A stretch of 42,673 bases of DNA, taken from assembly GCA_038251625.1 (NCBI GenBank), contig JBBSBE010000018.1:1-42673 (forward strand), written 5' to 3'. Below the pieces are notes generated by a model. It had not been told where the DNA came from and did no database searches. It was given only the letters and a program-made list of their open reading frames with translations. This document shows, piece by piece, positions 8,134 to 15,677 of the stretch. The stretch comes from JBBQXK01 sp038251625 (lineage in GTDB: Bacteria; Pseudomonadota; Alphaproteobacteria; Rhodobacterales; Rhodobacteraceae). The position numbers were made by a program, and so were the translations under genes. Each line of letters starts with the position of its first letter. Position 1 is the first letter of the stretch.

Positions 8134-9522
8134 TTACGCCGCATTGGGGCGATTTGCCCCCAGAACCTGATCGGGATCGTCCTGAAGAACGGACATCGGC
8201 CAGATCACCTCGACCACGGCACCGCACCGCTCGGGGCGCTCGTCGTCTGCCAGAAAGGGGTCTGCGCCGTTGGCAAAGGTGATCTGCGCGCCCGACCGTT
8301 CAAGCAGCGTCTTGGCGATGAAGAGGCCAAGACCCATCCCTTCGTACCCAGGACGTTTGACCGCGTCATCGGTTTCCCGCCGCTGGCGTACGAACGGGTC
8401 ACCGATCCGTCCGATAAGCTGGGGCGGAAAGCCCTGGCCATCGTCCATGATCGTGACCGAAATGCTGCGCGGGCTCCATTCAACATCGACCCAGACCGTC
8501 GAGCGCGCAAAATCCACCGCATTCTGCATCAGGTTTCGCAGGCCATGCACCACTTCGGGGCTGCGCTTCACCACTGGCTGGCGATCCGACCCGCCCATGC
8601 CAGGGCCAATCTCGAACCGTACATCCTTGCCGCGTTCTACATGCGGCTCGGCGGCCTCGTGCACCACGGTTGCAAGGGGCGCGCGGCGCAGGTGCAGATC
8701 GTCCTTCCCGGCCCGGCCCATCGATTTCAGGATATCCCGGCACCGGTCGGTCTGGGCGCGGATCAGTTCGGCATCGGCGCGCAAGGCAGGTTGATCGATC
8801 AGTTCTTCCATCAATTCGGTACTTGCCAGCCGGATCGTGGCCAATGGCGTGCCCAACTCATGCGCAGCCGCCGCCACCACGCCACCCAGATCGGTCAGCT
8901 TTTGCTCGCGCGCGAGGGCCATCTGGGTTGCGAGCAGCGCACGGCTCATGGAGCGCGCCTCTGCTGATACCCTGTGAGAGTACAGCGCGAGGAACAGGAT
9001 CCCGATCATGATGGCAAGCCAGAACCCGAATTCAAAGATTTCGGGAACTTTAAGCACAGTGCCATCGGCGAACCTCAACGGGATATGCGCAATCGAGATC
9101 AACGTGACCAGAAAAATCGCGACAAGGCCGATCACGATTGTGGTGCGCAGCGCGAGGGCCGTGGCGGAAATGACCACAGGCGCCAGCACCAAAAGCGCGA
9201 ACGGATTTGTCAGTCCGCCGGTCAGGAAAAGAAGAAGTGAAAGCTGGGCCAGATCAAACATCAGCAGAAGCATCGCCTCGACATCGCTGAGCCTGCGGTT
9301 TTCGGGAAAGACGAAGATCGCGATCAGGTTGGCGATGACCGAGACGCCCACGACGAGCAGGCAAAGCCCCATTGGCAACAAAAGCCCGTAGAACTGCACA
9401 CCAAGCACGATTGCCGCCAACTGCCCTGCGATCGCCAGCCAGCGCAAGACGATCAGCGTGCGCAACCGCACCCGGTCGGCCGTCACGTCGGGCGGCAGCA
9501 GCCCGAAGCCGGGTGAAAGCAT
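8134..9522 (-). CDS. regB: Redox-sensing histidine kinase RegB/PrrB
   Basis: Membrane sensor kinase that phosphorylates RegA when electron flow and oxygen are low, controlling photosynthesis, respiration and carbon and nitrogen fixation genes. The start is the ATG at 9522, preceded by GGAG at seven bases. This gives 462 residues, the family length. Six hydrophobic segments cover about residues 25-185. They include the quinone-binding heptad GGLTNPF (102-108). The H-box AAAHELGTPLA carries His221, and DRCRDIL carries the redox-active cysteine, Cys261. The 40-residue His-Cys spacing matches R. capsulatus (His225/Cys265). The C-terminal ATPase has MQNAVDFA, DDGQGFP and GMGLGLFIAKTLLERSG. It is divergent from senC-regA-hvrA, as in Rhodobacter. 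Confidence 0.97.
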   Translation of the reverse strand: MLSPGFGLLPPDVTADRVRLRTLIVLRWLAIAGQLAAIVLGVQFYGLLLPMGLCLLVVGVSVIANLIAIFVFPENRRLSDVEAMLLLMFDLAQLSLLLFLTGGLTNPFALLVLAPVVISATALALRTTIVIGLVAIFLVTLISIAHIPLRFADGTVLKVPEIFEFGFWLAIMIGILFLALYSHRVSAEARSMSRALLATQMALAREQKLTDLGGVVAAAAHELGTPLATIRLASTELMEELIDQPALRADAELIRAQTDRCRDILKSMGRAGKDDLHLRRAPLATVVHEAAEPHVERGKDVRFEIGPGMGGSDRQPVVKRSPEVVHGLRNLMQNAVDFARSTVWVDVEWSPRSISVTIMDDGQGFPPQLIGRIGDPFVRQRRETDDAVKRPGYEGMGLGLFIAKTLLERSGAQITFANGADPFLADDERPERCGAVVEVIWPMSVLQDDPDQVLGANRPNAA

Positions 9523-9622
9523 CGCATTGCTCCAATGCCGCAGATCATCTAGCTGCAAAGCGTAGGGCTGCGGTACGGCCGGATCAAGCCAGAGCGGCCC
9601 TTTCTGGTTGGAGGGAATGCAA
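9523..9622. promoter_or_regulatory. Divergent regB / senC promoter region
   Basis: Only 100 bases separate the regB ATG (9522) from the senC ATG (9623), so both divergent promoters must lie here or inside the 5' ends. The senC ribosome binding site GGAGGGA is at 9610-9616. No confident RegA-binding site or -35/-10 pair was recognised by eye. Confidence 0.6.
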
Positions 9623-10237
9623 ATGTTGCGTGTCTATGCGGGTCTTGCCGTGGCGGCGGTGGCCGGGCTTCTGGGTTTCACAGCATGGCGTGTCTATGAT
9701 GCGCGTGCGGGTGACCGGTTTGCAGAATGCCGTGGCGGGCAGGTCGCGGGCGGCGCGATCGGTGGGCCGTTCACGCTGGTGGACGAAGATGGCATAACCG
9801 TCACCGATGCAGAGGTGCTGGCCAAACCGTCGCTCGTTTACTTCGGATATACGTTCTGCCCGGATGTGTGCCCTCTTGATGCTGCCCGCAACGCTGAGGC
9901 CGTGGATATTCTGGAAGAACGCGGGTTTGACGTGACGCCCGTTTTTATCACCTTCGACCCGGCGCGTGACACGCCAGCGGTGCTGAAGGAATTTACGGAA
10001 AACCTGCACCCGCGTATGATCGGGTTGACGGGTTCGGACGAACAGGCTCAGGCCGCAGCACGGGCCTATAAGGTGTATTCCAAGGTACAGGACCCGTCCG
10101 AAGAATACTATCTGATCGACCATTCCACTTTCACCTATCTGATGCTGCCCGGTATCGGCTTTGCCGATTTTTTCAAGCGCGAAACCACACCCGTCCAGTT
10201 GGCTGACCGGGTGTCCTGCTTTCTGGAAAGAGCCTGA
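9623..10237 (+). CDS. senC: SCO1/SenC/PrrC copper chaperone, membrane anchored
   Basis: A 204-residue thioredoxin-fold protein that assists CuA/CuB assembly of cytochrome oxidase and, in Rhodobacter, feeds redox information to RegB. Start 9623 is chosen because GGAGGGA at 9610-9616 then sits six bases upstream. The ATG at 9617 abuts this site. One N-terminal helix (residues 4-22) anchors it. Copper ligands are visible as Cys79 and Cys83 (FGYTFCPDVCPLD) and His167 (LIDHSTFTYL). It is first in the senC-regA-hvrA series and divergent from regB. Confidence 0.95.
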   Translation: MLRVYAGLAVAAVAGLLGFTAWRVYDARAGDRFAECRGGQVAGGAIGGPFTLVDEDGITVTDAEVLAKPSLVYFGYTFCPDVCPLDAARNAEAVDILEERGFDVTPVFITFDPARDTPAVLKEFTENLHPRMIGLTGSDEQAQAAARAYKVYSKVQDPSEEYYLIDHSTFTYLMLPGIGFADFFKRETTPVQLADRVSCFLERA

Positions 10238-10289
10238 GGATCTGTGAAAGGTCTGGGTTTTTGGAAAAAGCCTGAGCGGACAGGTGAAA

Positions 10290-10317
10290 TTGACGTTCCA
10301 GACGGCACCGCTAGATA
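10290..10317 (+). promoter_or_regulatory. Putative sigma-70 promoter for regA inside the senC-regA gap
   Basis: TTGACG (10290-10295) and TAGATA (10312-10317) are separated by 16 bases and would start transcription about 25 bases before the regA ATG at 10350. The 112-base senC-regA gap is long for a simple operon, which fits an extra regA promoter. This is judged from sequence only. Confidence 0.5.
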
Positions 10318-10349
10318 ACAGCACAGTCGCAGTGGCGAGGGGAAGACAG

Positions 10350-10904
10350 ATGATCGAAGAGCCGATTGCAGATCTCGGGCCGGATCGGACGCTCCTTCTG
10401 GTCGATGACGACGAACCCTTCGTCAAGCGTCTGGCGCGCGCGATGGAAAAGCGCGGGTTCGAGCCTGAAACCGCGGAGAGTGTTGCCATTGGCAAGGCAA
10501 TGGCCATGGCGCGGCCACCGGCCTATGCCGTGGTTGACCTGCGGCTTGAAGATGGAAACGGCCTTGATGTAGTAGAGGCGTTGCGCGAGCGCAGGCCCGA
10601 TTGCAGGATCGTCGTTTTGACCGGGTACGGCGCGATTGCAACTGCTGTCGCGGCCGTCAAGATCGGTGCGATTGATTACCTGTCAAAACCTGCGGATGCT
10701 ACAGAAGTGACAAACGCGCTTCTGGCACGCAGTGAAACCCTACCACCACCGCCGGAAAACCCGATGTCTGCGGATCGTGTCAGATGGGAACATATCCAGC
10801 GCATTTACGAAATGTGCGATCGCAATGTCTCGGAAACCGCAAGACGGCTCAACATGCACAGACGCACCTTGCAGCGGATCCTTGCCAAACGCAGCCCCCG
10901 CTGA
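10350..10904 (+). CDS. regA: Global redox response regulator RegA/PrrA
   Basis: DNA-binding response regulator activated by RegB. Start 10350 (MIEEPIADLG) follows GAGGGGAAG and gives 184 residues, identical to the R. capsulatus protein length. The receiver has the acidic pair VDDDEPF (residues 18-24), the phosphoacceptor Asp63 in YAVVDLRLEDGNG, the VLTGYG switch region and Lys in YLSKPAD. A proline linker (PPPPEN) leads to a Fis-type helix-turn-helix (NVSETARRLNMHRRTLQRIL) that is almost invariant in the family. It is downstream of senC and upstream of hvrA. Confidence 0.98.
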   Translation: MIEEPIADLGPDRTLLLVDDDEPFVKRLARAMEKRGFEPETAESVAIGKAMAMARPPAYAVVDLRLEDGNGLDVVEALRERRPDCRIVVLTGYGAIATAVAAVKIGAIDYLSKPADATEVTNALLARSETLPPPPENPMSADRVRWEHIQRIYEMCDRNVSETARRLNMHRRTLQRILAKRSPR

Positions 10905-10938
10905 CAGCCGTTACCGATCGTCCTATTGCCAATTCAAG

Positions 10939-10960
10939 ATGGCAGGTTTACTGCTGCCAT
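10939..10960 (+). repeat. Perfect hairpin in the regA-hvrA gap
   Basis: ATGGCAG (10939-10945) pairs with CTGCCAT (10954-10960) around an eight-base loop. It lies 34 bases after the regA stop and is followed by an AT-rich stretch (GTAAAAATTATTG) rather than a clean T run. It could attenuate read-through into hvrA or stabilise the regA mRNA end. Confidence 0.5.
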
Positions 10961-11020
10961 CCGGTAGGTAAAAATTATTGAATTTTCACCACGGCAATAA
11001 AAATGGGGAAGGGGGATCAA

Positions 11021-11332
11021 ATGAACCTCGACAAGATGTCCTTGAAAGAGCTCAAGGAAATGCAGACGCAAGTGGCCAAGGCCATCACGAGTTTTGAAGA
11101 TCGCAAGAAGAAGGCCGCCTTGGCAGAATTGGAAGAAAAAGCCCGCGAGTTGGGCTTTGCTTCCCTTTCTGAACTGACGGGCGGTACCGTAAAGCGCGGA
11201 CGGGCACCTTCGTCACCGAAATATGCCAATCCCGCTAACCGTGCCGATACCTGGACCGGCCGCGGCCGAAAGCCACGCTGGTTCTCCGAGGCGCTGGCTG
11301 CAGGGAAATCTCCCGAGGATATGGCGATCTGA
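11021..11332 (+). CDS. hvrA: H-NS family trans-acting regulator HvrA
   Basis: A 103-residue H-NS-like protein. In R. capsulatus HvrA adjusts photosynthesis and nitrogen-fixation genes, and the R. sphaeroides counterpart is Spb. The start at 11021 follows a strong purine-rich site (GGGGAAGGGGGA, 11005-11016). The N-terminal half is an oligomerising coiled coil (LKELKEMQTQVAKAITSFED, then EELEE-like heptads). The C-terminal half has the H-NS DNA-contact core TWTGRGRKPRWF. It sits 116 bases after regA, the order known from Rhodobacter. It is convergent with the LysR gene, with only six bases between stops. Confidence 0.93.
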   Translation: MNLDKMSLKELKEMQTQVAKAITSFEDRKKKAALAELEEKARELGFASLSELTGGTVKRGRAPSSPKYANPANRADTWTGRGRKPRWFSEALAAGKSPEDMAI

Positions 11333-11338
11333 TCGCAT

Positions 11339-12211
11339 TCACGTGCTGAAAAGCCATTTGAAGAATGCTTTCGCCGGGGCCCGCATCGGCCCCGGCGGTA
11401 CAACGACGAAATAGGCGGGTAACTGGTCGCGGCTGTCATGCACGATAGATAGCCGCCCGTCGCTGATATCATCCTCAAGAAGCGCCAAGCTTTCCACGAC
11501 CAGCCCAAGCCCCTGACGCGCAGCCGCGATGGCCAGCGCTTCGTCCGACATTTCCGTGACCGACAAGGTGGCGGGGTCGAGGCCAAGGCTTCGCAGCAGA
11601 TTGTCCTGCTCCGGCCAATCGCGGGCGATCACCCATTCCTCCGCCTGAAGTGCTGCCCGATCCAGCGTCCCCCTGTTACCGATCAGCGCGGGCGAGGCGG
11701 CCACGACCAGCCGTGCGGACGTCAGAAACCGGGCCTCGACGCCTGGCCAGTTTCCCTGTCCGTATCGGATGCCAAGGTCCATCCCGGCGCGCCGCAGATC
11801 GACAAGCGCCGCGTCGGGAAGCAACGACAGGCCGATATCGGGAAATTTCGTCCAGAAATCGCGCAATCGTGGCATGAGCCATTGGGCCGCAAAACCGGAC
11901 GTCAGCGTCACCCGGACCGGCCCGTCGCCCGCACCATCCTTCAGGGCCGCCACTCCAGCTGCGATCGCGCCGAACCCGTCGTTCAACGCCGCTGCCAGAC
12001 CGGCGCCCTCGGGCGTCAGAACAATCGCCCGCCCCTGCCGTGCAACCAGCGCGACGCCAAGTGTTGTTTCCAGCGCGCGCACCTGTTGCGCCACCGCTGC
12101 ATGCGTGACGTTCAGCGCGCGTGCGGCGGCCGTGTAGCCGCCTTGGGCTGCCACCGCTTCGAACGCGCGCAGCGCCGTCAGTGGGGGAAAGGTCTTCCAA
12201 TCCACAGGCAT
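11339..12211 (-). CDS. LysR-family transcriptional regulator, GcvA-like
   Basis: A 290-residue LTTR. The winged helix-turn-helix is at residues 9-65 (PPLTALRAFEAVAAQGGYTA, then ALNVTHAAVAQQVRALE). The co-inducer domain resembles the GcvA/AmpR subgroup, with VTLTSGFAAQWLMPRLRDF and DLGIRYGQGNWPGVEARFL. It is divergent from the 43-codon gene at 12311, the usual arrangement for an LTTR and its target, so that gene is a likely target. The effector is unknown. Compared with R. capsulatus, where hvrA and ahcY are close, this gene belongs to an extra block between them. Confidence 0.9.
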   Translation of the reverse strand: MPVDWKTFPPLTALRAFEAVAAQGGYTAAARALNVTHAAVAQQVRALETTLGVALVARQGRAIVLTPEGAGLAAALNDGFGAIAAGVAALKDGAGDGPVRVTLTSGFAAQWLMPRLRDFWTKFPDIGLSLLPDAALVDLRRAGMDLGIRYGQGNWPGVEARFLTSARLVVAASPALIGNRGTLDRAALQAEEWVIARDWPEQDNLLRSLGLDPATLSVTEMSDEALAIAAARQGLGLVVESLALLEDDISDGRLSIVHDSRDQLPAYFVVVPPGPMRAPAKAFFKWLFST

Positions 12212-12232
12212 CTGTTAGCCAGTCTTTCAACC

Positions 12233-12243
12233 CAATAGAATTG
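12233..12243. promoter_or_regulatory. Possible LysR operator half-site pair
   Basis: CAAT-AGA-ATTG is a perfect dyad 22 bases upstream of the LysR start, in the 99-base region shared with the divergent mini-gene. Small AT-rich dyads at this position are typical LTTR sites. The assignment is by location and symmetry only. Confidence 0.35.
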
Positions 12244-12310
12244 CTGCCTTCATTATGCGCCTCTTTTCATGGTATTTGAAGCACATGTTCCATCACTAAG
12301 GAGTAAGATC

Positions 12311-12442
12311 ATGTTGAACATCATAGCAGAAGCCCTGCTGATCGCCGTGCGCATGGATCCCCCGCGCAAAGAAAGCCCGCAGCGCCATTTGGCCCCCGAA
12401 ACCGCTCGGCCCTGGTCGCTGATGACAGAGGTCAGGTTTTGA
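12311..12442 (+). CDS. Predicted 43-residue protein divergent from LysR regulator
   Basis: A short frame from ATG 12311 to TGA 12442, preceded by AAGGAG (12298-12303) at the ideal seven-base spacing, the best ribosome site nearby. The product begins with a hydrophobic, possibly amphipathic helix (MLNIIAEALLIAV). A polar, proline- and arginine-rich tail follows (RMDPPRKESPQRH and on). No family is recognised. The last 11 bases overlap the 3' end of the convergent HD gene. It lies opposite a LysR regulator, so it may be a regulated micro-protein. It could also be a leader peptide or the stub of a lost gene. Confidence 0.5.
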   Translation: MLNIIAEALLIAVRMDPPRKESPQRHLAPETARPWSLMTEVRF

Positions 12443-13040
12443 GCGTGCAGGCCTCAAGCAACGCCGCATGCCGCGCCAAATAGTCCGCCCGCACCACTGC
12501 GGGCGGACGCAACCGGATGCCAAGGCCAGAGCGTAGGCTGGAATCGCAACGCCCGAAGAACCGGTCAGCCTCAACGTCCGAGAAGCCCGCGATCTGCGTC
12601 GCTTCCATCCACGCCGATACCTTATCCGCAGCCTTTATCGCTTTCTTGATCGCCACCGGCAGAACCGCTGGCAAGCCGAACCGCAGATGCACGGCAGCGG
12701 CCAGCCGTTCGTCCAGCGTGCCGTAGCCCGGCCCGACGGCCGCTTTCACCGGACTGATCATATCGCCGATCACATATTCCGGTGCGTCATGCAAAAGCGC
12801 AGCAAGGCGCCACCGCGCGGGCTGTGCGGGGTTCATCCGGGCGAAAAGCTCTTCCACCAGCAATGAATGCTCGGCGACCGAATAGGGCCAGTCACCCTGC
12901 GTCTGACCGTTCCAACGCGCGACGAAGGCAAGGCCGTGGGCAATATCCTCAACCTCGATATCGACCGGGGTGGGGTCAAGCAAATCCAGTCTGCGACCCG
13001 AAAGCATCCGCTGCCACGCGCGGGCCGGAGGTTTTGTCAT
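12432..13040 (-). CDS. HD-domain hydrolase, YfbR-like
   Basis: A 202-residue HD-superfamily metal-dependent phosphohydrolase. The start is placed at 13040 (MTKPPARAWQ). Residues before it are arginine-rich and unlike the family. Metal ligands are visible as His in YSVAEHSLLVEE, the HD pair in ALLHDAPEYVIGDMISPVK, and an Asp in AIKAADKVSAWMEATQ. It resembles YfbR-type 5'-nucleotidases and is commonly annotated as an HD family hydrolase in Rhodobacterales. The nucleotide substrate is not deducible. It is convergent with the 43-codon gene and divergent from the exported protein at 13184. Confidence 0.88.
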   Translation of the reverse strand: MTKPPARAWQRMLSGRRLDLLDPTPVDIEVEDIAHGLAFVARWNGQTQGDWPYSVAEHSLLVEELFARMNPAQPARWRLAALLHDAPEYVIGDMISPVKAAVGPGYGTLDERLAAAVHLRFGLPAVLPVAIKKAIKAADKVSAWMEATQIAGFSDVEADRFFGRCDSSLRSGLGIRLRPPAVVRADYLARHAALLEACTLKT

Positions 13041-13183
13041 CGCTCGATACCGCCGTTGGCCGAAAGCGCACCATGATGGTCGCAGGTTGACAGGGGATAC
13101 AAGCCTTCTGTGCCCGGATGGAACCAAAGGCAGGGATCATACGTTCTGCTGTTGATATCAAAAGAAAAAGAACGGAGAAACCT

Positions 13184-13630
13184 ATGTTTCCCTCGTCCGG
13201 CACGACCACCCGCCCTTTCGGCAAAATGCTCGCCCTCGCAGCCGCCCTTTGCGCGGCGGCAATTCCTGTCAGCGCATCCTTCTGGATCGGCCCGTTACAC
13301 AAACCGACGATCACCGCCTTGCCGCCCGAGATCGTCGCATTCGATGTCCAGACGCGCACGGGTGCGGAACTCGCTGTTGACGATGCGTTTTGCGATCACC
13401 GCGATCTGGTGCGCGCCAGCCTTTTTGATGATTACGGCGAACGGATTGCCCGCAGCCTGGAGCTTGAGTCCGGTCGAACGCTCGATTTCTGGCAGTCCAG
13501 CGTCAGTGGGACATGGACGGTCGTGTATACAAGGCCCGATGGCATCTCTTGTGTAGCCGATTCGGGTGACGCGTGGTCTTCCAATGGCGACAGGCACCCC
13601 CTTATGGCCCAGTTCGGCCAAATCATCTGA
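13184..13630 (+). CDS. Small exported protein of unknown function
   Basis: A 148-residue protein. Start 13184 is set by GGAGA at 13173-13177. The N-terminus has basic residues, then a hydrophobic stretch (MLALAAALCAAAIPVSA) ending in an Ala-x-Ala-like signal peptidase site near residue 30. The mature part has two cysteines (one in DDAFCDHRDL, one in DGISCVAD), which could form a disulfide in the periplasm. The fold includes DFWQSSVSGTWTVVYTRPDG, which looks like a beta strand pair. No family was recognised. It lies 87 bases ahead of ahcY on the same strand. Confidence 0.75.
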   Translation: MFPSSGTTTRPFGKMLALAAALCAAAIPVSASFWIGPLHKPTITALPPEIVAFDVQTRTGAELAVDDAFCDHRDLVRASLFDDYGERIARSLELESGRTLDFWQSSVSGTWTVVYTRPDGISCVADSGDAWSSNGDRHPLMAQFGQII

Positions 13631-13640
13631 CACCTCAAAC

Positions 13641-13698
13641 GGCAACCACGCCGCGTTGCCGGGGTGGTCAGGCCGTGCTATCCCGCGCCCGAAACGCG
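13641..13698 (+). promoter_or_regulatory. ahcY leader with two mutually exclusive stems
   Basis: GGCAAC (13641-13646) can pair with GTTGCC (13655-13660). Alternatively CGCGTT (13652-13657) can pair with AACGCG (13693-13698), enclosing CGGG/CCCG (13660-13663 with 13682-13685). The two folds share GTT and cannot coexist. The second ends six bases before the AGGGAG ribosome site of ahcY. The sequence did not match my memory of the SAH (ahcY) or SAM/SAH riboswitch cores. The regulatory role is inferred. Confidence 0.4.
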
Positions 13699-13717
13699 TA
13701 TGCAGGGAGCCGATGGC

Positions 13718-15121
13718 ATGGTTGCAGAATACATCGTCAAGGACATCGGACTGGCCGATTACGGGCGCAAGGAACTGACAATCGCCGAAACCGAAATGCC
13801 GGGCCTCATGGCGTGTCGCGAAGAGTTTGGCGCCTCCCAGCCGCTGAAAGGCGCGCGCATTGTCGGTTCGCTCCACATGACGATCCAGACCGCCGTGTTG
13901 ATCGAAACGCTGACCGCCCTTGGGGCAGATGTGCGCTGGGCATCCTGCAACATCTTCTCGACCCAAGACCACGCTGCAGCCGCCATCGCGGCAGGTGGTA
14001 CCCCGGTGTTTGCCGTCAAGGGCCAGACCCTGACCGAACACTGGGATTACCTCGACCGCTCCTTCATGTTCTCCGCCAATGAAGATGGGGTCGGCGCCAA
14101 CATGATCCTCGACGATGGCGGCGACGCTACGCTTTACGTCCTCCTTGGCGCCCGCGCCGAAGCGGGCGAAGAAATCCTCGCCGTTCCGACCTCGGAAGAA
14201 GAAGAGGTGATCAAGCTTCAGATTGCCAAGCGCGTGAAGGAAAGCCCCGGCTGGTTCACCAAGACGAAGGCCGCCATCAAGGGCGTGTCCGAAGAAACCA
14301 CAACCGGCGTCCACCGTCTGTATGACCTGCACAAGAAGGGCCAGCTGCCTTTCCCGGCAATCAACGTCAACGACTCAGTCACCAAGTCGAAGTTCGACAA
14401 CAAGTACGGCTGCAAGGAATCGCTGGTTGATGGCATCCGCCGCGCAACTGACACCATGATGGCCGGCAAGGTTGCCGTGGTCTGCGGCTACGGCGACGTT
14501 GGAAAAGGCTCTGCCGCTTCGCTGCAAGGTGCCGGTGCCCGGGTGAAGGTGACCGAAGTTGATCCGATCTGCGCGCTGCAGGCCGCGATGGACGGGTTCG
14601 AGGTTGTGCTGTTGGAAGATGTGGTGACTTCGGCCGATATCTTCATCACCACCACGGGCAACCGCGATGTGATCCGCATCGAGCATATCCGCGAGATGAA
14701 GGATATGGCGATCGTCGGCAACATCGGCCACTTCGACAACGAGATTCAGGTCGCCGCGCTCAAGAACCACAAGTGGACCAACATCAAGGAACAGGTCGAC
14801 ATGATCGAGATGCCCTCAGGCAATCGCATCATCCTGCTGTCCGAGGGGCGTCTTCTGAACCTTGGCAATGCCACCGGCCACCCGTCCTTCGTGATGTCGG
14901 CCAGCTTCACCAACCAGGTTCTTGCGCAGATCGAGCTTTGGACCAAGGGCAAGGATTATGCGCCGGGCGTCTACATCCTGCCGAAAGAGCTGGACGAAAA
15001 GGTTGCGCGGCTTCATCTCAAAAAGATCGGCGTGAAGCTGACCGAACTGCGCCCCGATCAGGCCGCGTACATTGGTGTCAAGCCCGAGGGACCGTTCAAG
15101 AGCGAGCATTACCGGTACTGA
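13718..15121 (+). CDS. ahcY: Adenosylhomocysteinase (S-adenosylhomocysteine hydrolase)
   Basis: Hydrolyses S-adenosylhomocysteine to adenosine and homocysteine, relieving product inhibition of methyltransferases. The protein has 467 residues. Start 13718 (MVAEYIVKDIGLADYGRKEL) follows AGGGAG at 13704-13709 and matches the family N-terminus. NAD binding is seen in VVCGYGDVGKGSAASLQGAG. The ASCNIFSTQDHAAAAI segment and SLVDGIRRATD are signature regions. The C-terminus KSEHYRY is the conserved end that completes the neighbouring subunit's site. In Rhodobacter ahcY is linked to the reg locus. Here it is separated from hvrA by four genes. A terminator follows at 15210. Confidence 0.98.
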   Translation: MVAEYIVKDIGLADYGRKELTIAETEMPGLMACREEFGASQPLKGARIVGSLHMTIQTAVLIETLTALGADVRWASCNIFSTQDHAAAAIAAGGTPVFAVKGQTLTEHWDYLDRSFMFSANEDGVGANMILDDGGDATLYVLLGARAEAGEEILAVPTSEEEEVIKLQIAKRVKESPGWFTKTKAAIKGVSEETTTGVHRLYDLHKKGQLPFPAINVNDSVTKSKFDNKYGCKESLVDGIRRATDTMMAGKVAVVCGYGDVGKGSAASLQGAGARVKVTEVDPICALQAAMDGFEVVLLEDVVTSADIFITTTGNRDVIRIEHIREMKDMAIVGNIGHFDNEIQVAALKNHKWTNIKEQVDMIEMPSGNRIILLSEGRLLNLGNATGHPSFVMSASFTNQVLAQIELWTKGKDYAPGVYILPKELDEKVARLHLKKIGVKLTELRPDQAAYIGVKPEGPFKSEHYRY

Positions 15122-15183
15122 ACCATCCTCCATACTGGCCTGAAGGCGGCCAATTTGATGCGCCGACCTTGAACCAGTCTTTG

Positions 15184-15207
15184 CAGTCGTGACGAGCGGC
15201 ACGACTG
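15184..15207 (+). repeat. Perfect eight-base hairpin after ahcY
   Basis: CAGTCGTG (15184-15191) and CACGACTG (15200-15207) flank an eight-base loop. The hairpin immediately precedes the terminator at 15210. It has no T run of its own. It may protect the ahcY mRNA 3' end. Confidence 0.6.
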
Positions 15208-15209
15208 GC

Positions 15210-15250
15210 AAAGCGATCAGGCTGAACGCGCGTCCTGAGGTGCGCTTTTT
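15210..15250. terminator. Intrinsic terminator of ahcY
   Basis: AAAGCG (15210-15215) pairs with CGCTTT (15243-15248), and TCAGG (15217-15221) pairs with CCTGA (15234-15238). The right arm runs into TTTTT (15246-15250). The A-rich left arm would allow some activity on the other strand. Confidence 0.65.
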
Positions 15251-15335
15251 CGCTTGGTCGCAGGTTGGTTCTTCGCCTAGGCTTTGCCCGCACCGGTAAA
15301 AGCCGGGCCTTGTGGCAACTTGGAGGGACGACGGG

Positions 15336-15677
15336 ATGAGTAAGCGTGATGAACTGATCGCCAAATATGCAGGCGATCTGCGCGACAAATGCGGGATGGA
15401 GCCTGACATGGCGCTTCTGACCAAAGTGACCATTGGCTGTGGGCCCTCGATCTATAGCGCAGATAGCGAAACCGTCGCCGCGTCCGATCCCGAAGAGTTG
15501 GAGCGCGTGCGCAAGAACTTCCTGATGAAGAAACTGGGCCTTGCCGACAGCCCCGCACTGCTCGAGGCCATCAAGGCCGTCACTGAAACGTATGGCCGGA
15601 GCGAGCGGAACAAGTATCGCGCCGTCGTCTACTACATGCTGACCAAGCATTTCGGCAAGGAATCTGCCTACGCCTGA
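15336..15677 (+). CDS. DUF2853 family protein
   Basis: A 113-residue soluble protein starting at 15336 after GGAGGG (15322-15327). The sequence (DLRDKCGMEPDMALLTKVTI, GPSIYSADSETVAASDPEEL, ETYGRSERNKYRAVVYYMLT, HFGKESAYA) matches the DUF2853 pattern common in marine Proteobacteria. Members are small, helical, acidic proteins with no known activity. It is a single-gene unit. It lies after the ahcY terminator and has its own terminator, whose hairpin begins inside the stop codon region. Confidence 0.85.
   Translation: MSKRDELIAKYAGDLRDKCGMEPDMALLTKVTIGCGPSIYSADSETVAASDPEELERVRKNFLMKKLGLADSPALLEAIKAVTETYGRSERNKYRAVVYYMLTKHFGKESAYA

Noticed and set aside
9584..10507. 307-codon leftward frame over senC and regA
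   Set aside because: Antisense to two well-conserved genes and without motifs.
13631..13717. Known SAH or SAM/SAH riboswitch in the ahcY leader
   Set aside because: The remembered consensus cores of these classes are not visible. Only competing stems are seen, so no class was assigned.
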